Shown here: piece by piece, positions 35,354-45,318 of the stretch
Numbering within the stretch: position 1 is the stretch's first letter
How the letters are laid out: the number at the start of each line of letters is the position of its first letter
Assembly (NCBI GenBank): GCA_030645365.1
Contig: JAUSMB010000001.1
Location: 1-47,740 of the forward strand
Length of the DNA stretch: 47,740 bases
Source: Rugosibacter sp.
GTDB taxonomy: Bacteria > Pseudomonadota > Gammaproteobacteria > Burkholderiales > Rhodocyclaceae
Direction: 5' to 3'
The notes under the pieces: generated by a model
Databases searched by the model: none
Told to the model about the DNA's origin: nothing
The model's input: only the letters and a program-made list of their open reading frames with translations
Translations under genes and position numbers: made by a program

Positions 35354-36838
35354 GTGACTGCCGCTGCACTCATGATTCAAGGCTGTACCTCAGACGCAGG
35401 CAAGACTACCCTCGTTGCTGCCCTGTGCCGCATTCTCCATCGCCGTGGGGTGAAGGTCGCGCCGTTCAAGCCGCAAAACATGGCCTTGAATTCCGCCGTC
35501 ACCAGTGATGGCGGCGAGATTGGCCGCGCGCAGGCCTTGCAAGCGCAGGCCGCTGGCATTGCACCGCGCATCGACTTCAATCCCGTATTACTCAAACCCA
35601 CGACAGACCGCCGCGCCCAGGTGATTATTCACGGCCATGCGATAGATACACTCGATGCGCGTGCTTATCACGACTACAAACGCGTGGCCATGACTGCCGT
35701 GATGCAAAGCTGGCAGCGGCTGGTGGAAGAATTCGACTGCGTGATTGTTGAAGGCGCCGGGAGCCCTGCGGAAATCAATTTGCGTGATCGCGATATCGCC
35801 AACATGGGCTTTGCTGAAGTGGCCGATGTGCCGGTGATTCTGATTGCCGACATCGACCGGGGCGGCGTTTTCGCCCATCTGGTCGGCACGCTGGAACTGC
35901 TCTCACCCAGCGAGCAAGCACGCGTGAAAGGCTTTGTCATCAACCGTTTTCGCGGCGACATTGGCTTGCTCGAATCCGGCCTTGAGTGGTTGGAGGCGCG
36001 CACCGGCAAGCCCGTATTCGGTGTGCTGCCGTATCTGCATGGCCTGATGCTGGATGCGGAAGATGCCATCGCTACGGAAAGCCATGCCAAAACCAACACG
36101 CGTCTGAAAGCTGTTGCCATTGCTTATCCGCGTTGCTCGAACCACAATGATCTTGACCCGCTGCGCCTGCATCCGGAAGTTGACTTCACCTGGCTTGCCC
36201 CCGGACACGCGTTGCCACCATGCGATTTGATTGTGCTCCCCGGCTCAAAAGCAGTGCAAGCAGATTTAACCTGGTTGCGCGAACAAGGCCATGACATTGC
36301 CATAGAGCGTCATTTACGCTACGGCGGCAAACTCATCGGCCTTTGCGGCGGTTTTCAAATGCTGGGGCAAATGTTGCATGACCCACAGGGGCTGGAAGGC
36401 TTGCCCAACAGCCAGCCGGGCCTGGGCCTGCTGGCGATGGAGACCACGCTGAAAGCAGAAAAACAGTTGCGTAATGTCACTGGCTGCTTGCAACTCTCTG
36501 GCAACCCTGTCATGGTGGGTTATGAAATTCATATGGGCGTAACACAAGGCGAAGCATTGCAAACCCCCGCCGTGCGCTTTATCGATGGCCGCCAGGATGG
36601 CGTCATTTCAACTGACAAGAAAATCTTCGCCACCTACTGTCACGGCCTGTTCGATCAACCAGAAGCGCTGACTGCACTCCTTGCCTGGGCGGGCATGAAG
36701 GATGCCAAACCGGTTGCCTTCACTGCACGCCGCGAAGCGGATATTGACCGACTGGCGGATGCTGTAGAAACCGCGCTCGACTGGGAAAAACTCGGCGCTA
36801 GCATGACGCTGCCCAAAATCACGCTGCCGGGCTTTTAA
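35354..36838 (+). CDS. cobQ: Cobyric acid synthase CobQ
   Basis: 494-residue glutamine amidotransferase amidating side chains b, d, e and g of adenosylcobyrinate a,c-diamide. The N-terminal domain has [13 protein letters not shown] and [44 protein letters not shown] and [15 protein letters not shown] follow. The GATase domain carries [12 protein letters not shown] and the His of YCHGLFD. GTG 35354 is used as start ([10 protein letters not shown] is the usual N-terminus). It runs divergently from cbiB and convergently with cobU (20-base overlap). Confidence 0.96.
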   Translation: MTAAALMIQGCTSDAGKTTLVAALCRILHRRGVKVAPFKPQNMALNSAVTSDGGEIGRAQALQAQAAGIAPRIDFNPVLLKPTTDRRAQVIIHGHAIDTLDARAYHDYKRVAMTAVMQSWQRLVEEFDCVIVEGAGSPAEINLRDRDIANMGFAEVADVPVILIADIDRGGVFAHLVGTLELLSPSEQARVKGFVINRFRGDIGLLESGLEWLEARTGKPVFGVLPYLHGLMLDAEDAIATESHAKTNTRLKAVAIAYPRCSNHNDLDPLRLHPEVDFTWLAPGHALPPCDLIVLPGSKAVQADLTWLREQGHDIAIERHLRYGGKLIGLCGGFQMLGQMLHDPQGLEGLPNSQPGLGLLAMETTLKAEKQLRNVTGCLQLSGNPVMVGYEIHMGVTQGEALQTPAVRFIDGRQDGVISTDKKIFATYCHGLFDQPEALTALLAWAGMKDAKPVAFTARREADIDRLADAVETALDWEKLGASMTLPKITLPGF

Positions 36839-37361
36839 GCTCCAGCGGCAAACCCGCCGCAACAAACGTCACGCGATCTGCCAACGTCGCCACCCGCTGG
36901 TTCAGACGCCCAGCTTCATCAACAAACCGACGCGTGATTTCACCCAGCGGAATAATGCCCAACCCCACTTCGTTACTCACCAGAATCACGCGACCGGGAA
37001 GCTGTGGCAAGACAGTAAACAGCGCTACGGTTTCCTGTGTCAGCCACTCGTCGCGCTGTTTATCAGCGTTACCATCATGCGCAAATAAAAGATTGGATAG
37101 CCACAAGGTCAGGCAATCCACTAACAAGCAACGGTCAGGGGCGGCATGCTTTTTGAGCACAGTAGCCAACTGCAACGGCTCTTCCACCAGAAGCCAGTCG
37201 GCTGGCCGCCGTGCCTGATGATGAGCAATGCGCTCGGCCATTTCTGCATCCTTCGCCTGGGCTGTCGCGATATAAGTTACCGCCCGCTGTGATGCTTCTG
37301 CACGCTGCTCTGCCAGCGCGCTCTTGCCCGAACGGGCACCACCGATGATGAGTTCTACCAT
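36819..37361 (-). CDS. cobU: Adenosylcobinamide kinase / GMP transferase CobU
   Basis: 180-residue bifunctional P-loop enzyme that phosphorylates adenosylcobinamide and then adds [21 protein letters not shown] holds the P-loop; [20 protein letters not shown] contains the guanylylated-His region, and [15 protein letters not shown] and [11 protein letters not shown] complete the set. Start 37361 matches the family length; a longer frame to 37475 is not supported. Confidence 0.95.
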   Translation of the reverse strand: MVELIIGGARSGKSALAEQRAEASQRAVTYIATAQAKDAEMAERIAHHQARRPADWLLVEEPLQLATVLKKHAAPDRCLLVDCLTLWLSNLLFAHDGNADKQRDEWLTQETVALFTVLPQLPGRVILVSNEVGLGIIPLGEITRRFVDEAGRLNQRVATLADRVTFVAAGLPLELKSPAA

Positions 37362-37421
37362 CCGCGCATTATCGCCTATTGGTATAGTGCACGATAATTC
37401 AAGAACTACACGGAGAAAATA

Positions 37422-38279
37422 ATGGATAGCAAGCAGGACCAAATACGCACCGGCAGTTTTAACACCTCCTTTCACGAAAGCGGGGCACCAGATGCCGCAC
37501 CCATCTTATTGCTCCATGGCTCGGGACCGGGTGCGAACGCGATGTCCAACTGGCAGTTCGCTCTGCCTTTTCTGGGTGAAACTTATCACTGCTTTGCGCC
37601 CGACCTTGCGGGGTTTGGACTCAGCACCTACCCGAATCCGCCACAAGGCGCCGCTGCCTGGATAGAAATCTGGGTTGCGCAGATGGTTGCTTTTCTTGAT
37701 GCACTGAATCTGGAAAAAGTGCACCTGGTGGGAAATTCCATGGGCGGTGGCGTGGCCATGCATTTGGTGAATCGTTACCCAAACCGCTTTGATCATGTCG
37801 TGTTAATGGGAGCGGTGGGCGCGCCCTTTACCGCGACCGAAGGCTTAAAGCGCGGCTGGGGTTATTACACCAAGGGCACCAAGGAAGAACTGGCTTTTCT
37901 GGTGCGCAAGTTTTTGCATAATCCGGATATCCTCGGCGGCGATGTGGATGCCATCGCGGAAAATCGCTATCAGTTCGTGATGCAGGACAGCGTACGCCTT
38001 CAGTTCGAGGCGATGTTCCCGGGTGACACGCAAACGCATATTGACGCCTTTGTTCTGCCGCCCGAAAAATTACAAAAAATTACCAACCCCATACTGGCCA
38101 CTCATGCGCGGGAGGATTTCTTCATCCCGCTCACAACATCCGAATACATGGTCAAGCACCTGCCTCGCGCACAACTGCACGTGTTCAGCCAGTGCGGCCA
38201 TTGGATACAAATCGAACAGCGCAAGGCCTTTAACAATCTGGTCAAATTATTTTTTGATGGCGGCTTGGATCAAGCGTGA
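37422..38279 (+). CDS. Alpha/beta hydrolase (meta-cleavage-product hydrolase-like)
   Basis: 285-residue alpha/beta hydrolase. The oxyanion region is LLLHGSGPGANAMSNW, the nucleophile elbow GNSMGGGVAMH, and the catalytic His is in SQCGHWIQIEQ. These features fit the MhpC/BphD C-C bond hydrolases of aromatic catabolism, but no ring-cleavage dioxygenase is adjacent. CACGGAGAAAATA is the ribosome-binding site. It leads a plus-strand run with an ene reductase and tpm. Confidence 0.9.
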   Translation: MDSKQDQIRTGSFNTSFHESGAPDAAPILLLHGSGPGANAMSNWQFALPFLGETYHCFAPDLAGFGLSTYPNPPQGAAAWIEIWVAQMVAFLDALNLEKVHLVGNSMGGGVAMHLVNRYPNRFDHVVLMGAVGAPFTATEGLKRGWGYYTKGTKEELAFLVRKFLHNPDILGGDVDAIAENRYQFVMQDSVRLQFEAMFPGDTQTHIDAFVLPPEKLQKITNPILATHAREDFFIPLTTSEYMVKHLPRAQLHVFSQCGHWIQIEQRKAFNNLVKLFFDGGLDQA

Positions 38280-38318
38280 CGCTACCGAACTCTCTCTTTC
38301 ATCCTTATTAAAAAAATC

Positions 38319-39413
38319 ATGACTACTGCAAAAAACATCAATTTATTTTCACCCATTCAACTCGGCCCTTATGCGCTGAAAAGCCGCATGGCGATGGCAC
38401 CCATGACGCGCAACCGTGCAGGAGAAAAAAATGAGCCGCACGCCCTGAATGTCGAGTACTACCGCCAACGCGTCAGCGCCGGGCTCATCATTACCGAAGG
38501 CGCCATTGTTTCTCCTGAAGCAGTTGGTTATCCGGGTACGCCTGGCATTTACAGCCCAGAGCAAGTGGCAGGTTGGCGCCAAGTGACGGATGCTGTGCAT
38601 GCCGCAGGCGGGCGTATTTTTCTGCAACTATGGCATTGCGGACGCGCCTCGCATAAATCCTTGTTGCCCAATAGCATGTTGCCGGTCGCGCCTTCAGCCA
38701 TCAAGCCGGTAGGCGAAACACTCACTTATACTGGCATGCAAGCGTTTGAAACACCCCATGCACTCACGCTGGAAGAGATTCCCGGCATTATCGAGATGTT
38801 CCGCCACGGGGCACAATGTGCGTTAGAAGCTGGGTTTGACGGTGTGGAAATCCACGGCGCCAATGGCTATCTGGTAGATCAATTTTTGCGTGATGGCACT
38901 AACCAGCGCACTGACGCTTATGGTGGATCGATCGCCAATCGCGCACGCTTCATGCTGGAAGTAACGGATGCGGTGTGTAGTGTATGGAACGCTAACCGCG
39001 TTGGCATTCGTCTCGCGCCCTTAGGGCCCTTTAACGACATGTGCGATACCAACCCCGAGGCCACCTTTAGTTACGCCGTTGAAGCGCTCAACCGTTTTGG
39101 CCTGGCTTATTTGCACATTGCCGAAATGGGCATTGATAAACCCGGCATTGCCGGCCCGGCATTTGATTTATTCAAACTGCGCGGCATCTGGAAAGGGCTT
39201 TACATGACTAACTATGGCTATGACTTGGCACGCAGCAATGCAGTCCTAGCCGATGGCCGTGCAGACATGGTCGCCTTTGGCGTGCCCTTTCTGGCCAATC
39301 CTGACCTGCCCCGCCGCTTTGCCGAGGGTGCTGCACTTAACGCACCGGATGTTGCCACTTTTTATGGCGGTGATAGCAAAGGCTATACCGACTACCCTTT
39401 TCTTGCCGAATAA
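38319..39413 (+). CDS. Old yellow enzyme-type alkene reductase (NemA-like)
   Basis: 364-residue FMN-dependent TIM-barrel reductase of the OYE family. MAMAPMTRNRAG, FLQLWHCGRASHKSLLPN, GVEIHGANGYLVDQFLRDGTNQRTD and YGGSIANRARFMLEV are hallmark segments, with the substrate-binding His/Asn pair in EIHGAN. It reduces activated C=C bonds or nitro compounds with NADPH, a likely electrophile-detoxifying role. Confidence 0.94.
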   Translation: MTTAKNINLFSPIQLGPYALKSRMAMAPMTRNRAGEKNEPHALNVEYYRQRVSAGLIITEGAIVSPEAVGYPGTPGIYSPEQVAGWRQVTDAVHAAGGRIFLQLWHCGRASHKSLLPNSMLPVAPSAIKPVGETLTYTGMQAFETPHALTLEEIPGIIEMFRHGAQCALEAGFDGVEIHGANGYLVDQFLRDGTNQRTDAYGGSIANRARFMLEVTDAVCSVWNANRVGIRLAPLGPFNDMCDTNPEATFSYAVEALNRFGLAYLHIAEMGIDKPGIAGPAFDLFKLRGIWKGLYMTNYGYDLARSNAVLADGRADMVAFGVPFLANPDLPRRFAEGAALNAPDVATFYGGDSKGYTDYPFLAE

Positions 39414-39430
39414 CTCTCGGAATCGGTCCC

Positions 39431-40087
39431 ATGGAAAGCAACTTTTGGCATGAGCGCTGGGAAAAAAATGAAATCGGATTTCACAAATCCGAATTTCACC
39501 CTTTTTTGCAGCAGTACTGGCCCAGTCTGAACATCCCGCAAAGTAGCAGTGTGTTTGTGCCTCTCTGTGGCAAAAGCCGAGACTTGCTCTGGCTGCAAAA
39601 CCAGGGGCTGAGTGTGATTGGTGTTGAATTAAGTCAGCGCGCGGTGGAAGATTTTTTTGCTGAAAACGATCTCACTGCAAAAGTCACGCAACAGGGCGAA
39701 CTCACCCGATATGAAAGTCCCGGCATCCGTATTTTTTGTGGTGATTTTTTCAAGCTCACTGCAGCAGACCTAACAGGTGTCACCGGTGTGTTTGACCGCG
39801 CCTCGCTCGTTGCCTTGCCACCCGCCATGCGGCGCGATTACGCCAGCCACATGCAACACATTCTGCCACCCGGCACGAAAACATTATTGGTGTGTTTTGC
39901 CTATCCGCAAGAACAAATGGACGGACCACCGTTTAGTGTTGAAGAAGCGGAAGTCCACGCGCTCTTCGCCCCTGCCAGCGAAGTCACTTTTTTAGCCCAG
40001 TTCGATGCACTCGATAACGAGCCACGCTTTAAACAACGCGGCCTCACTCGGTTACACGAAAAAGTCTTTCAGTTACGCTATCGTTGA
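39431..40087 (+). CDS. tpm: Thiopurine S-methyltransferase-family protein
   Basis: 218-residue SAM-dependent methyltransferase. ESNFWHERWEKNEIGFHKSE is the family N-terminus; VFVPLCGKSRDLLWLQNQG and VIGVELSQRAVEDFF form the SAM site. Bacterial homologues methylate selenium and tellurium oxyanion products or thiols. It follows the ene reductase by 17 bases. Confidence 0.94.
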   Translation: MESNFWHERWEKNEIGFHKSEFHPFLQQYWPSLNIPQSSSVFVPLCGKSRDLLWLQNQGLSVIGVELSQRAVEDFFAENDLTAKVTQQGELTRYESPGIRIFCGDFFKLTAADLTGVTGVFDRASLVALPPAMRRDYASHMQHILPPGTKTLLVCFAYPQEQMDGPPFSVEEAEVHALFAPASEVTFLAQFDALDNEPRFKQRGLTRLHEKVFQLRYR

Positions 40088-40095
40088 TATCTGTA

Positions 40096-40119
40096 AAAAG
40101 TCGGCGCTGGTAACACGGC
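40096..40119 (-). repeat. Dispersed 24-bp repeat, copy 13 (intergenic)
   Basis: 22 of 24 positions match, preceded by a fifth A. It starts 8 bases after the tpm stop codon and lies between tpm and the first aldo/keto reductase gene. Confidence 0.85.
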
Positions 40120-40159
40120 GCAAAGCCGGATAAAACCAAAACCCGAACAGGAAAAAGCC

Positions 40160-41110
40160 ATGCAAAAGCGCACATTAGGACATTCCAGTATCAAAGTCGC
40201 CCCACTCATGTTTGGCGGCAATGTCTTTGGCTGGACCTTGGATGAAGCCAAGTCTTTCGAGATACTCGATGCCTTTGTCGCAGCAGGATTCGACTTCATC
40301 GACACTGCGGACGTTTACTCGCGCTTTATTCCCGGCAACCAGGGTGGCGAATCGGAAACCATTCTCGGCAAATGGATGAAGGCGCGCGGCAACCGCAGCC
40401 AGGTCATTCTATCAACCAAGGTCGGCATGGACATGGGCGAGGGGCAGCAAGGTCTGTCCAAAGCCTATATTTTCAAAGCGATCGAAAATTCGCTGCGCCG
40501 CTTGCAGACGGATTACATTGATCTCTACCAAGCGCATCTTGATGACGAAAATACGCCACTCACCGAAACACTGGAAGCTTTTGACCAGCTCATCAAGCAA
40601 GGCAAAGTACGTGTCATCGGAGCTTCCAACTACACGCCGGAACGGCTGGAAGAAGCACTGCAAGTAAGCAAGGATAATCATATTGCCGCATATCAAAGCT
40701 TGCAACCCCTGTATAACCTGTATGACCGTGCAGCATATGAAGACGGCCTGCAAGCCGTATGCCAAAAACATGGCCTGGGCGTCATTCCCTACTTTTCTCT
40801 GGCTAGTGGCTTTCTCACCGGTAAATATCGCAGCGCAGCCGATTTTGAAAACAGCTCGCGCGGCGCAATGACCAAGCGCTATCTGGATGCGCGCGGCCTG
40901 CGCATTCTCGCCGCACTTGATGCCGTCGCAAAAGATAAAAAAACGACACCAGCCGTCATTGCGCTGGCCTGGCTCATGGCTCGCCCCACCATCACTGCAC
41001 CGATTGCCAGTGCGACTTCGCTGCCGCAGTTACAAGATCTGATTCATGCGACGGAAATGAGTCTGGATCAAGCGGCTATCGAATTACTGAATCAGGCTAG
41101 TACTGACTAA
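40160..41110 (+). CDS. Aldo/keto reductase (YdjG/MocA-like)
   Basis: 316-residue NADPH-dependent TIM-barrel reductase. The catalytic tetrad is visible as D and Y in DFIDTADVYSRF, K in STKVGMD and H in LYQAHLDD. Binding segments VIGASNYTPERLEE and AYQSLQPLYNLYDRA follow. The native substrate is unknown; the family reduces aldehydes and ketones. AACAGGAAAAAGCC precedes the start. Confidence 0.93.
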   Translation: MQKRTLGHSSIKVAPLMFGGNVFGWTLDEAKSFEILDAFVAAGFDFIDTADVYSRFIPGNQGGESETILGKWMKARGNRSQVILSTKVGMDMGEGQQGLSKAYIFKAIENSLRRLQTDYIDLYQAHLDDENTPLTETLEAFDQLIKQGKVRVIGASNYTPERLEEALQVSKDNHIAAYQSLQPLYNLYDRAAYEDGLQAVCQKHGLGVIPYFSLASGFLTGKYRSAADFENSSRGAMTKRYLDARGLRILAALDAVAKDKKTTPAVIALAWLMARPTITAPIASATSLPQLQDLIHATEMSLDQAAIELLNQASTD

Positions 41111-41207
41111 TCTCCCTATGCATTGCGCTGGTTTTTTTAGCTACTCTCTTCAATTAGCCACCTGTTTGATAATCAAGAAACACTAATAAAACAGCGATGA
41201 AACAACA

Positions 41208-42206
41208 ATGAAACAGCGCCTCTTAGGCCAAGCTGCCGTACCGATTGCCGAGATAGGCTTGGGGTGCATGGGCATGAGCGAATTTTATGGGCCGAGCGAT
41301 GATCAACAATCGCTCGCCACGCTAACCCGGGCATTAGATATTGGCATCAATTTTTTTGATTCTGCCGATACTTATGGCCTGGGCCATAATGAAAATCTGC
41401 TGGGGCAGTTTCTGAAACAAGGGGGTACGGCGCGACGGCGGGAGGTCGTTGTCGCTACCAAATTTGGCATCGTGCGCAAAGCGGGTCAGTACGAGCGCCG
41501 CATCGACAACAGCCCGGCCTATGTGCGTATGGCATGCGAAGCATCTTTACAGCGCCTGGGGGTGGATGAGATCGATCTTTATTATTGCCATCGACGTAAC
41601 CCGGATGTACCGATTGAAGACACCGTCGGCGCGATGTCTGATTTGGTTCATACAGGCAAGGTACGCCAGATTGGATTGTCGGAAGTATCCACTGCCACCT
41701 TGCAGCGGGCTTCATTGGTGCACCCGATTGCGGCAATGCAAAGTGAATATTCATTGTGGTCGCGCGAGCCTGAAAACAACTTGCTGGAAGCCTGTGCTGA
41801 ACTAGGTACCACGTTTGTGGCTTACAGTCCGCTGGGCCGTGCTTTCCTCACGGGCACAGTGCGCAGCGACACCCTGGCAGAGAATGATTTTCGTCAATTC
41901 AACCCGCGCTTTCAGGGCGATGCCGAAGTGGCTAACCGTGCATTGGTAGAAGCCTTGCATCAGCTGGCGCAAGCGCGAGACATCACCAACGCACAAATGG
42001 CGCTGGCCTGGCTTTTGAATAAACACCCGCATGTGGTGCCGATTCCGGGCACCCGCCAAATAACCTATCTGGAGCAAAACGCGGCCGCTTCGGCTATCAC
42101 CCTCACCGTGACCGAGCTGGCAACACTGGATGAACTCTTTTTGCCAGAACATGTCACGGGGCTGCGTTATCCTGAAGCAGGCATGGTGGGTGTGGAGCGC
42201 GATTGA
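41208..42206 (+). CDS. Aldo/keto reductase (YajO/AKR13-like)
   Basis: 332-residue aldo/keto reductase of a different subgroup from its neighbour. EIGLGCMGMSEFYGPSDDQQ is the AKR13-type N-terminus. The catalytic residues are in FFDSADTYGLGHNE, VATKFGIV and YYCHRRNPDVP; LSEVSTATLQRA and VPIPGTRQITYLEQN follow. A role in removing reactive carbonyls is likely by context. Confidence 0.93.
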   Translation: MKQRLLGQAAVPIAEIGLGCMGMSEFYGPSDDQQSLATLTRALDIGINFFDSADTYGLGHNENLLGQFLKQGGTARRREVVVATKFGIVRKAGQYERRIDNSPAYVRMACEASLQRLGVDEIDLYYCHRRNPDVPIEDTVGAMSDLVHTGKVRQIGLSEVSTATLQRASLVHPIAAMQSEYSLWSREPENNLLEACAELGTTFVAYSPLGRAFLTGTVRSDTLAENDFRQFNPRFQGDAEVANRALVEALHQLAQARDITNAQMALAWLLNKHPHVVPIPGTRQITYLEQNAAASAITLTVTELATLDELFLPEHVTGLRYPEAGMVGVERD

Positions 42207-42213
42207 TTCGCGC

Positions 42214-42243
42214 TGATTCTGATTGATTCTGATTGATTCTGAC
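42214..42243 (+). repeat. Three-copy 10-bp tandem repeat
   Basis: TGATTCTGAT occurs twice in tandem, followed by TGATTCTGAC, right after the stop codon of the second aldo/keto reductase. It contains repeated TGA codons in frames downstream of the gene. Confidence 0.8.
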
Positions 42244-42328
42244 TTGAGCATGACGCCTTCGATACCTTGCATCTCAAGATGACGTTTGAATCGAGGATAA
42301 TGAATGCCTTATTTTTTATTAGCTGCTT

Positions 42329-43390
42329 ATGTCCTCTGCCCATTTCTTGGCTGAATTATCCCGCATCGCCCCGCTCAATCGCACGCTGGCTGCGGCCTTA
42401 AAAACAAAAATCGATGGCAAGACCAAGCCGCTGGGTGCGCTCGGGCGGCTGGAAAATCTGGCCTTGCAAATCGGCTTGATCCAAAACACACTAACACCAC
42501 GTATCGCGCAGCCACGCATTCTTGTCGCTGCGGGGGATCATGGTGCGGCCAAAGCCGGGGTATCCGCTTATCCGCAAGAAGTCACCTGGCAAATGGTGGA
42601 AAATTTTTTAGCGGGAGGCGCGGCGATCAATGTGCTGGCGCGGCAAGCCCATGCACAGTTACTGATTGCCGATGCAGGCGTAGCACACGACTTTGGTTCC
42701 CGCGCTGGATTGATCGACGCAAAAGTCGGCGCTGGTGGGACGGCGAGTTATCTCACCGGCCCGGCCATGAGCCTTGCGCAATGCGTGGATGCCATGCAGC
42801 GCGGTGCCGCGATCGTGCGTGATCTGGCCGCTACCGGGTGTAACACGCTGGGCTTTGGCGAAATGGGCATTGGCAATACAGCTTCTGCCTCATTGCTCAC
42901 ACATTGCCTGACCGGCCTGCCTTTAGCTGAAGTGATTGGTCGTGGCACCGGGCTGGATGATGCGGGGCTGAAAAAAAAACGCGCTTTGCTGGCACAGGCT
43001 TTAGCTTATTGGCCGGAACGAAATGATGCGCCGCTGGATGTGCTTGCGCGTTTTGGCGGTTTTGAAATCGCATTGCTCAGCGGTGCCATGCTGGCGGCAG
43101 CCAAAGCAAAAATGGTGCTCGTGATAGACGGTTTTATCGTCACCAGTGCACTGCTGGTAGCCGCGCGCATTGCTCCCGAGATTCTCGACTATTGCGTGTT
43201 CTCGCATTGCTCGAACGAGGTTGGGCACCGGCTACAGCTCGCCTGGCTAAAGGGTGAAGCCCTGCTTGATCTGGGACTACGCTTGGGCGAAGGCACCGGT
43301 ACCGCCTTGGCTTTGCCGTTGCTTAATGCAGCCTGCGCTTTTTTAAATGAGATGGCGAGCTTTGATTCAGCGGGCGTGAGCCAAGCCTGA
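42329..43390 (+). CDS. cobT: Nicotinate-nucleotide:DMB phosphoribosyltransferase CobT
   Basis: 353-residue enzyme making alpha-ribazole phosphate from DMB and nicotinate mononucleotide. [55 protein letters not shown] and the catalytic Glu321 in [12 protein letters not shown] are conserved. K132-A139 (KVGAGGTA) is encoded by a dispersed repeat, where related proteins also carry a K-V/x-G-T pattern. The stop overlaps cobS (TGATG). Confidence 0.96.
   Translation: MSSAHFLAELSRIAPLNRTLAAALKTKIDGKTKPLGALGRLENLALQIGLIQNTLTPRIAQPRILVAAGDHGAAKAGVSAYPQEVTWQMVENFLAGGAAINVLARQAHAQLLIADAGVAHDFGSRAGLIDAKVGAGGTASYLTGPAMSLAQCVDAMQRGAAIVRDLAATGCNTLGFGEMGIGNTASASLLTHCLTGLPLAEVIGRGTGLDDAGLKKKRALLAQALAYWPERNDAPLDVLARFGGFEIALLSGAMLAAAKAKMVLVIDGFIVTSALLVAARIAPEILDYCVFSHCSNEVGHRLQLAWLKGEALLDLGLRLGEGTGTALALPLLNAACAFLNEMASFDSAGVSQA
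42721..42744 (-). repeat. Dispersed 24-bp repeat, copy 14 (inside cobT)
   Basis: 22 of 24 positions match. It is translated on the plus strand as KVGAGGTA near residue 132. Confidence 0.75.
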
Positions 43391-44169
43391 TGTTTATAAA
43401 AATTCGCACACAACTGATCTATTTTTTCGCAGCCTTGCGTTTTTTTACTCGCTTGCCCGTTCCGGCTTGGGTAGGTCATAGCCAGGATCAGCTTAACCAC
43501 GCCGCACGTTATTTTCCGCTGGTGGGCGTACTCGTTGGCCTGATAGCAGCCGCCACGACACTTGTCGCCGCGCTGGTGCTACCGGTATCTGTTGCCGTTG
43601 TGCTTGGCATGGCAGCGAGTGTATTGGCGACCGGCGCTTTTCATGAAGATGGCTTTGCGGATGCCTGCGATGGGTTTGGTGGTGGCTGGGACAAGGCACA
43701 GGTGCTCAGCATCATGAAAGATTCACGCGTCGGCAGCTATGCGACCATCGGCGTGGCGCTGCTGCTGCTTGCAAAATGGAATGCACTGGTTGAAATTGAT
43801 GCTACGTCTGATACGCTAACGCTTGGCCTGACTTTGATTGCCGCACATGCTGTATCCCGGCTAGCCGCCACCAGCCTGATTTTCACGCTGGATTATGTAC
43901 GCGAAGATGCCACAGCAAAAGCCAAGCCGCTGGCCGTGCGCATGGCGCCCCATGAGCTATTCATAGCCGCACTCACAGGCTTGGCACCCTGTATTCTGCT
44001 GCCCGCAAGCCATCTGCTGGCTGCGCTGGTGGCCGTGGCTTTATGCACCTGGCTGGCTGCACGCTATTTTATCCATCGCATCGGCGGCTATACGGGCGAT
44101 TGCCTCGGCGCAACCCAACAGATTGCCGAGCTGGCTTTTTATCTGGGCCTCTTATGCAGCTTTACCTGA
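43390..44169 (+). CDS. cobS: Adenosylcobinamide-GDP ribazoletransferase CobS
   Basis: 259-residue integral membrane cobalamin synthase joining adenosylcobinamide-GDP and alpha-ribazole (phosphate). FFTRLPVP is the family start, [20 protein letters not shown] is the Mg-binding acidic motif, and [14 protein letters not shown] follows. Several hydrophobic helices make up the rest. It is coupled to cobT and overlaps cobC by 16 bases. Confidence 0.95.
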   Translation: MFIKIRTQLIYFFAALRFFTRLPVPAWVGHSQDQLNHAARYFPLVGVLVGLIAAATTLVAALVLPVSVAVVLGMAASVLATGAFHEDGFADACDGFGGGWDKAQVLSIMKDSRVGSYATIGVALLLLAKWNALVEIDATSDTLTLGLTLIAAHAVSRLAATSLIFTLDYVREDATAKAKPLAVRMAPHELFIAALTGLAPCILLPASHLLAALVAVALCTWLAARYFIHRIGGYTGDCLGATQQIAELAFYLGLLCSFT

Positions 44170-44708
44170 TACGACATCCGCCGCCACAGGTGAATGAGGG
44201 CATCTGCTATGGCGCAACAGATTTACCCTTGCGTGACGACTTGGCAGCAATCGCCCAGACCATCCAGCCACAGCTGCCATCCGGATTGCCGTTTTTTACC
44301 AGCCCATTGATGCGATGTCGTCTGTTAGCTGAAGCGTTGCACTCTGCCCCCTTGCCTGACCCACGCTTGAAGGAATTGAATTTCGGTGATTGGGAAATGC
44401 AGGCGTGGGAAACACTAGACCGAGCCGCAATCAATGCCTGGGCTGAAAATCCCACAGGTTTTACTCCGCCACAAGGCGAATCTGTCAGCGAACTTCAAAC
44501 GCGGGTACATGATTTTTTAGCTGAACAATACTCGCAAAAAACTACCCACGCGGTATTGGTGACGCATGCAGGCGTAATGAAAGCAATTGTCGGGCTAGCC
44601 TGCGGGCTAGCCCCTGCAGAATGGATGATGCTTAAATTCGGCTTTGGCAGCGTGACACGTGTACAAATAACCGCTGCCATGGTGAACGGCCATTTATTCC
44701 GGCGCTGA
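44154..44708 (+). CDS. cobC: Alpha-ribazole phosphatase CobC (histidine phosphatase)
   Basis: 184-residue histidine phosphatase that removes the phosphate from alpha-ribazole 5'-phosphate or adenosylcobalamin phosphate. [20 protein letters not shown] carries the catalytic RH motif, [16 protein letters not shown] and [14 protein letters not shown] are typical, and [10 protein letters not shown] holds the second catalytic His. Last gene of the cobTSC run. Confidence 0.93.
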   Translation: MQLYLIRHPPPQVNEGICYGATDLPLRDDLAAIAQTIQPQLPSGLPFFTSPLMRCRLLAEALHSAPLPDPRLKELNFGDWEMQAWETLDRAAINAWAENPTGFTPPQGESVSELQTRVHDFLAEQYSQKTTHAVLVTHAGVMKAIVGLACGLAPAEWMMLKFGFGSVTRVQITAAMVNGHLFRR

Positions 44709-45257
44709 CCAAATCCCGTTGATGATTTTGTCTGCCCACATCAAGGCGGTGATGGTTTTAGCATCAGTCACTTCACCATCACGTACCGCCAGTAAGGCAT
44801 CTGAAACACTCATTTCGATCACTTCCAGAAACTCGCCGTGGTCGCGTTCGTGGCCAACATACACCAAGCCTTCGGCCCAGAATATTTCAATTTTTTCATC
44901 GGAATAGCCAATGCAGGGATGCATCACACCCAGGTGGTGCCACACTCTGGCCTGATATCCGGTTTCTTCTCGCAACTCGCGCCGGGCAGTATCCAGCGGA
45001 TGTTCATTGGGATCAATTTTGCCAGCAGGCAGCTCGAGAAATACGCGATGCAATGCATAACGATATTGCCGCTCAAACAATAAATGCCCATTATCCAGCA
45101 AGGCCACAATCACCACGGCACCTGGATGTTCTATCCATTCGCGCACCGCTGTAGTGCCATCAGGCAAACGCACCTCATCGCGTCGCGCATGCAACAGCTT
45201 GCCGTCAAAAACAGGCTCGCTCGAAAGGGTGTGTTCAATCAGGTTGGCATCATCCAT
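44694..45257 (-). CDS. NUDIX hydrolase, ADP-ribose pyrophosphatase type
   Basis: 187-residue hydrolase. The Nudix box is GKIDPNEHPLDTARRELREE followed by TGY. FERQYRYALHRVFLELPAG and HPCIGYSDEKIEIFWAEGL match NudF-type ADP-ribose pyrophosphatases. It lies 61 bases downstream of nuoN on the same strand, a frequent betaproteobacterial order. Its 3' end overlaps convergent cobC by 15 bases. Confidence 0.93.
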   Translation of the reverse strand: MDDANLIEHTLSSEPVFDGKLLHARRDEVRLPDGTTAVREWIEHPGAVVIVALLDNGHLLFERQYRYALHRVFLELPAGKIDPNEHPLDTARRELREETGYQARVWHHLGVMHPCIGYSDEKIEIFWAEGLVYVGHERDHGEFLEVIEMSVSDALLAVRDGEVTDAKTITALMWADKIINGIWSAPE

Positions 45258-45318
45258 GGGGTCGAAGATGCAGCGATAAGTCTTAAGAATGTTCGGTTAA
45301 GCACCCGTGCCCGGCAAG

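Noticed and set aside
36787..36810. Possible decayed copy of the dispersed repeat near the 3' end of cobQ (AAAACTCGGCGCTAGCATGA)
   Set aside because: Only about two thirds of positions match and the T/ATACGG half is poor; it cannot be separated from chance at this GC content.
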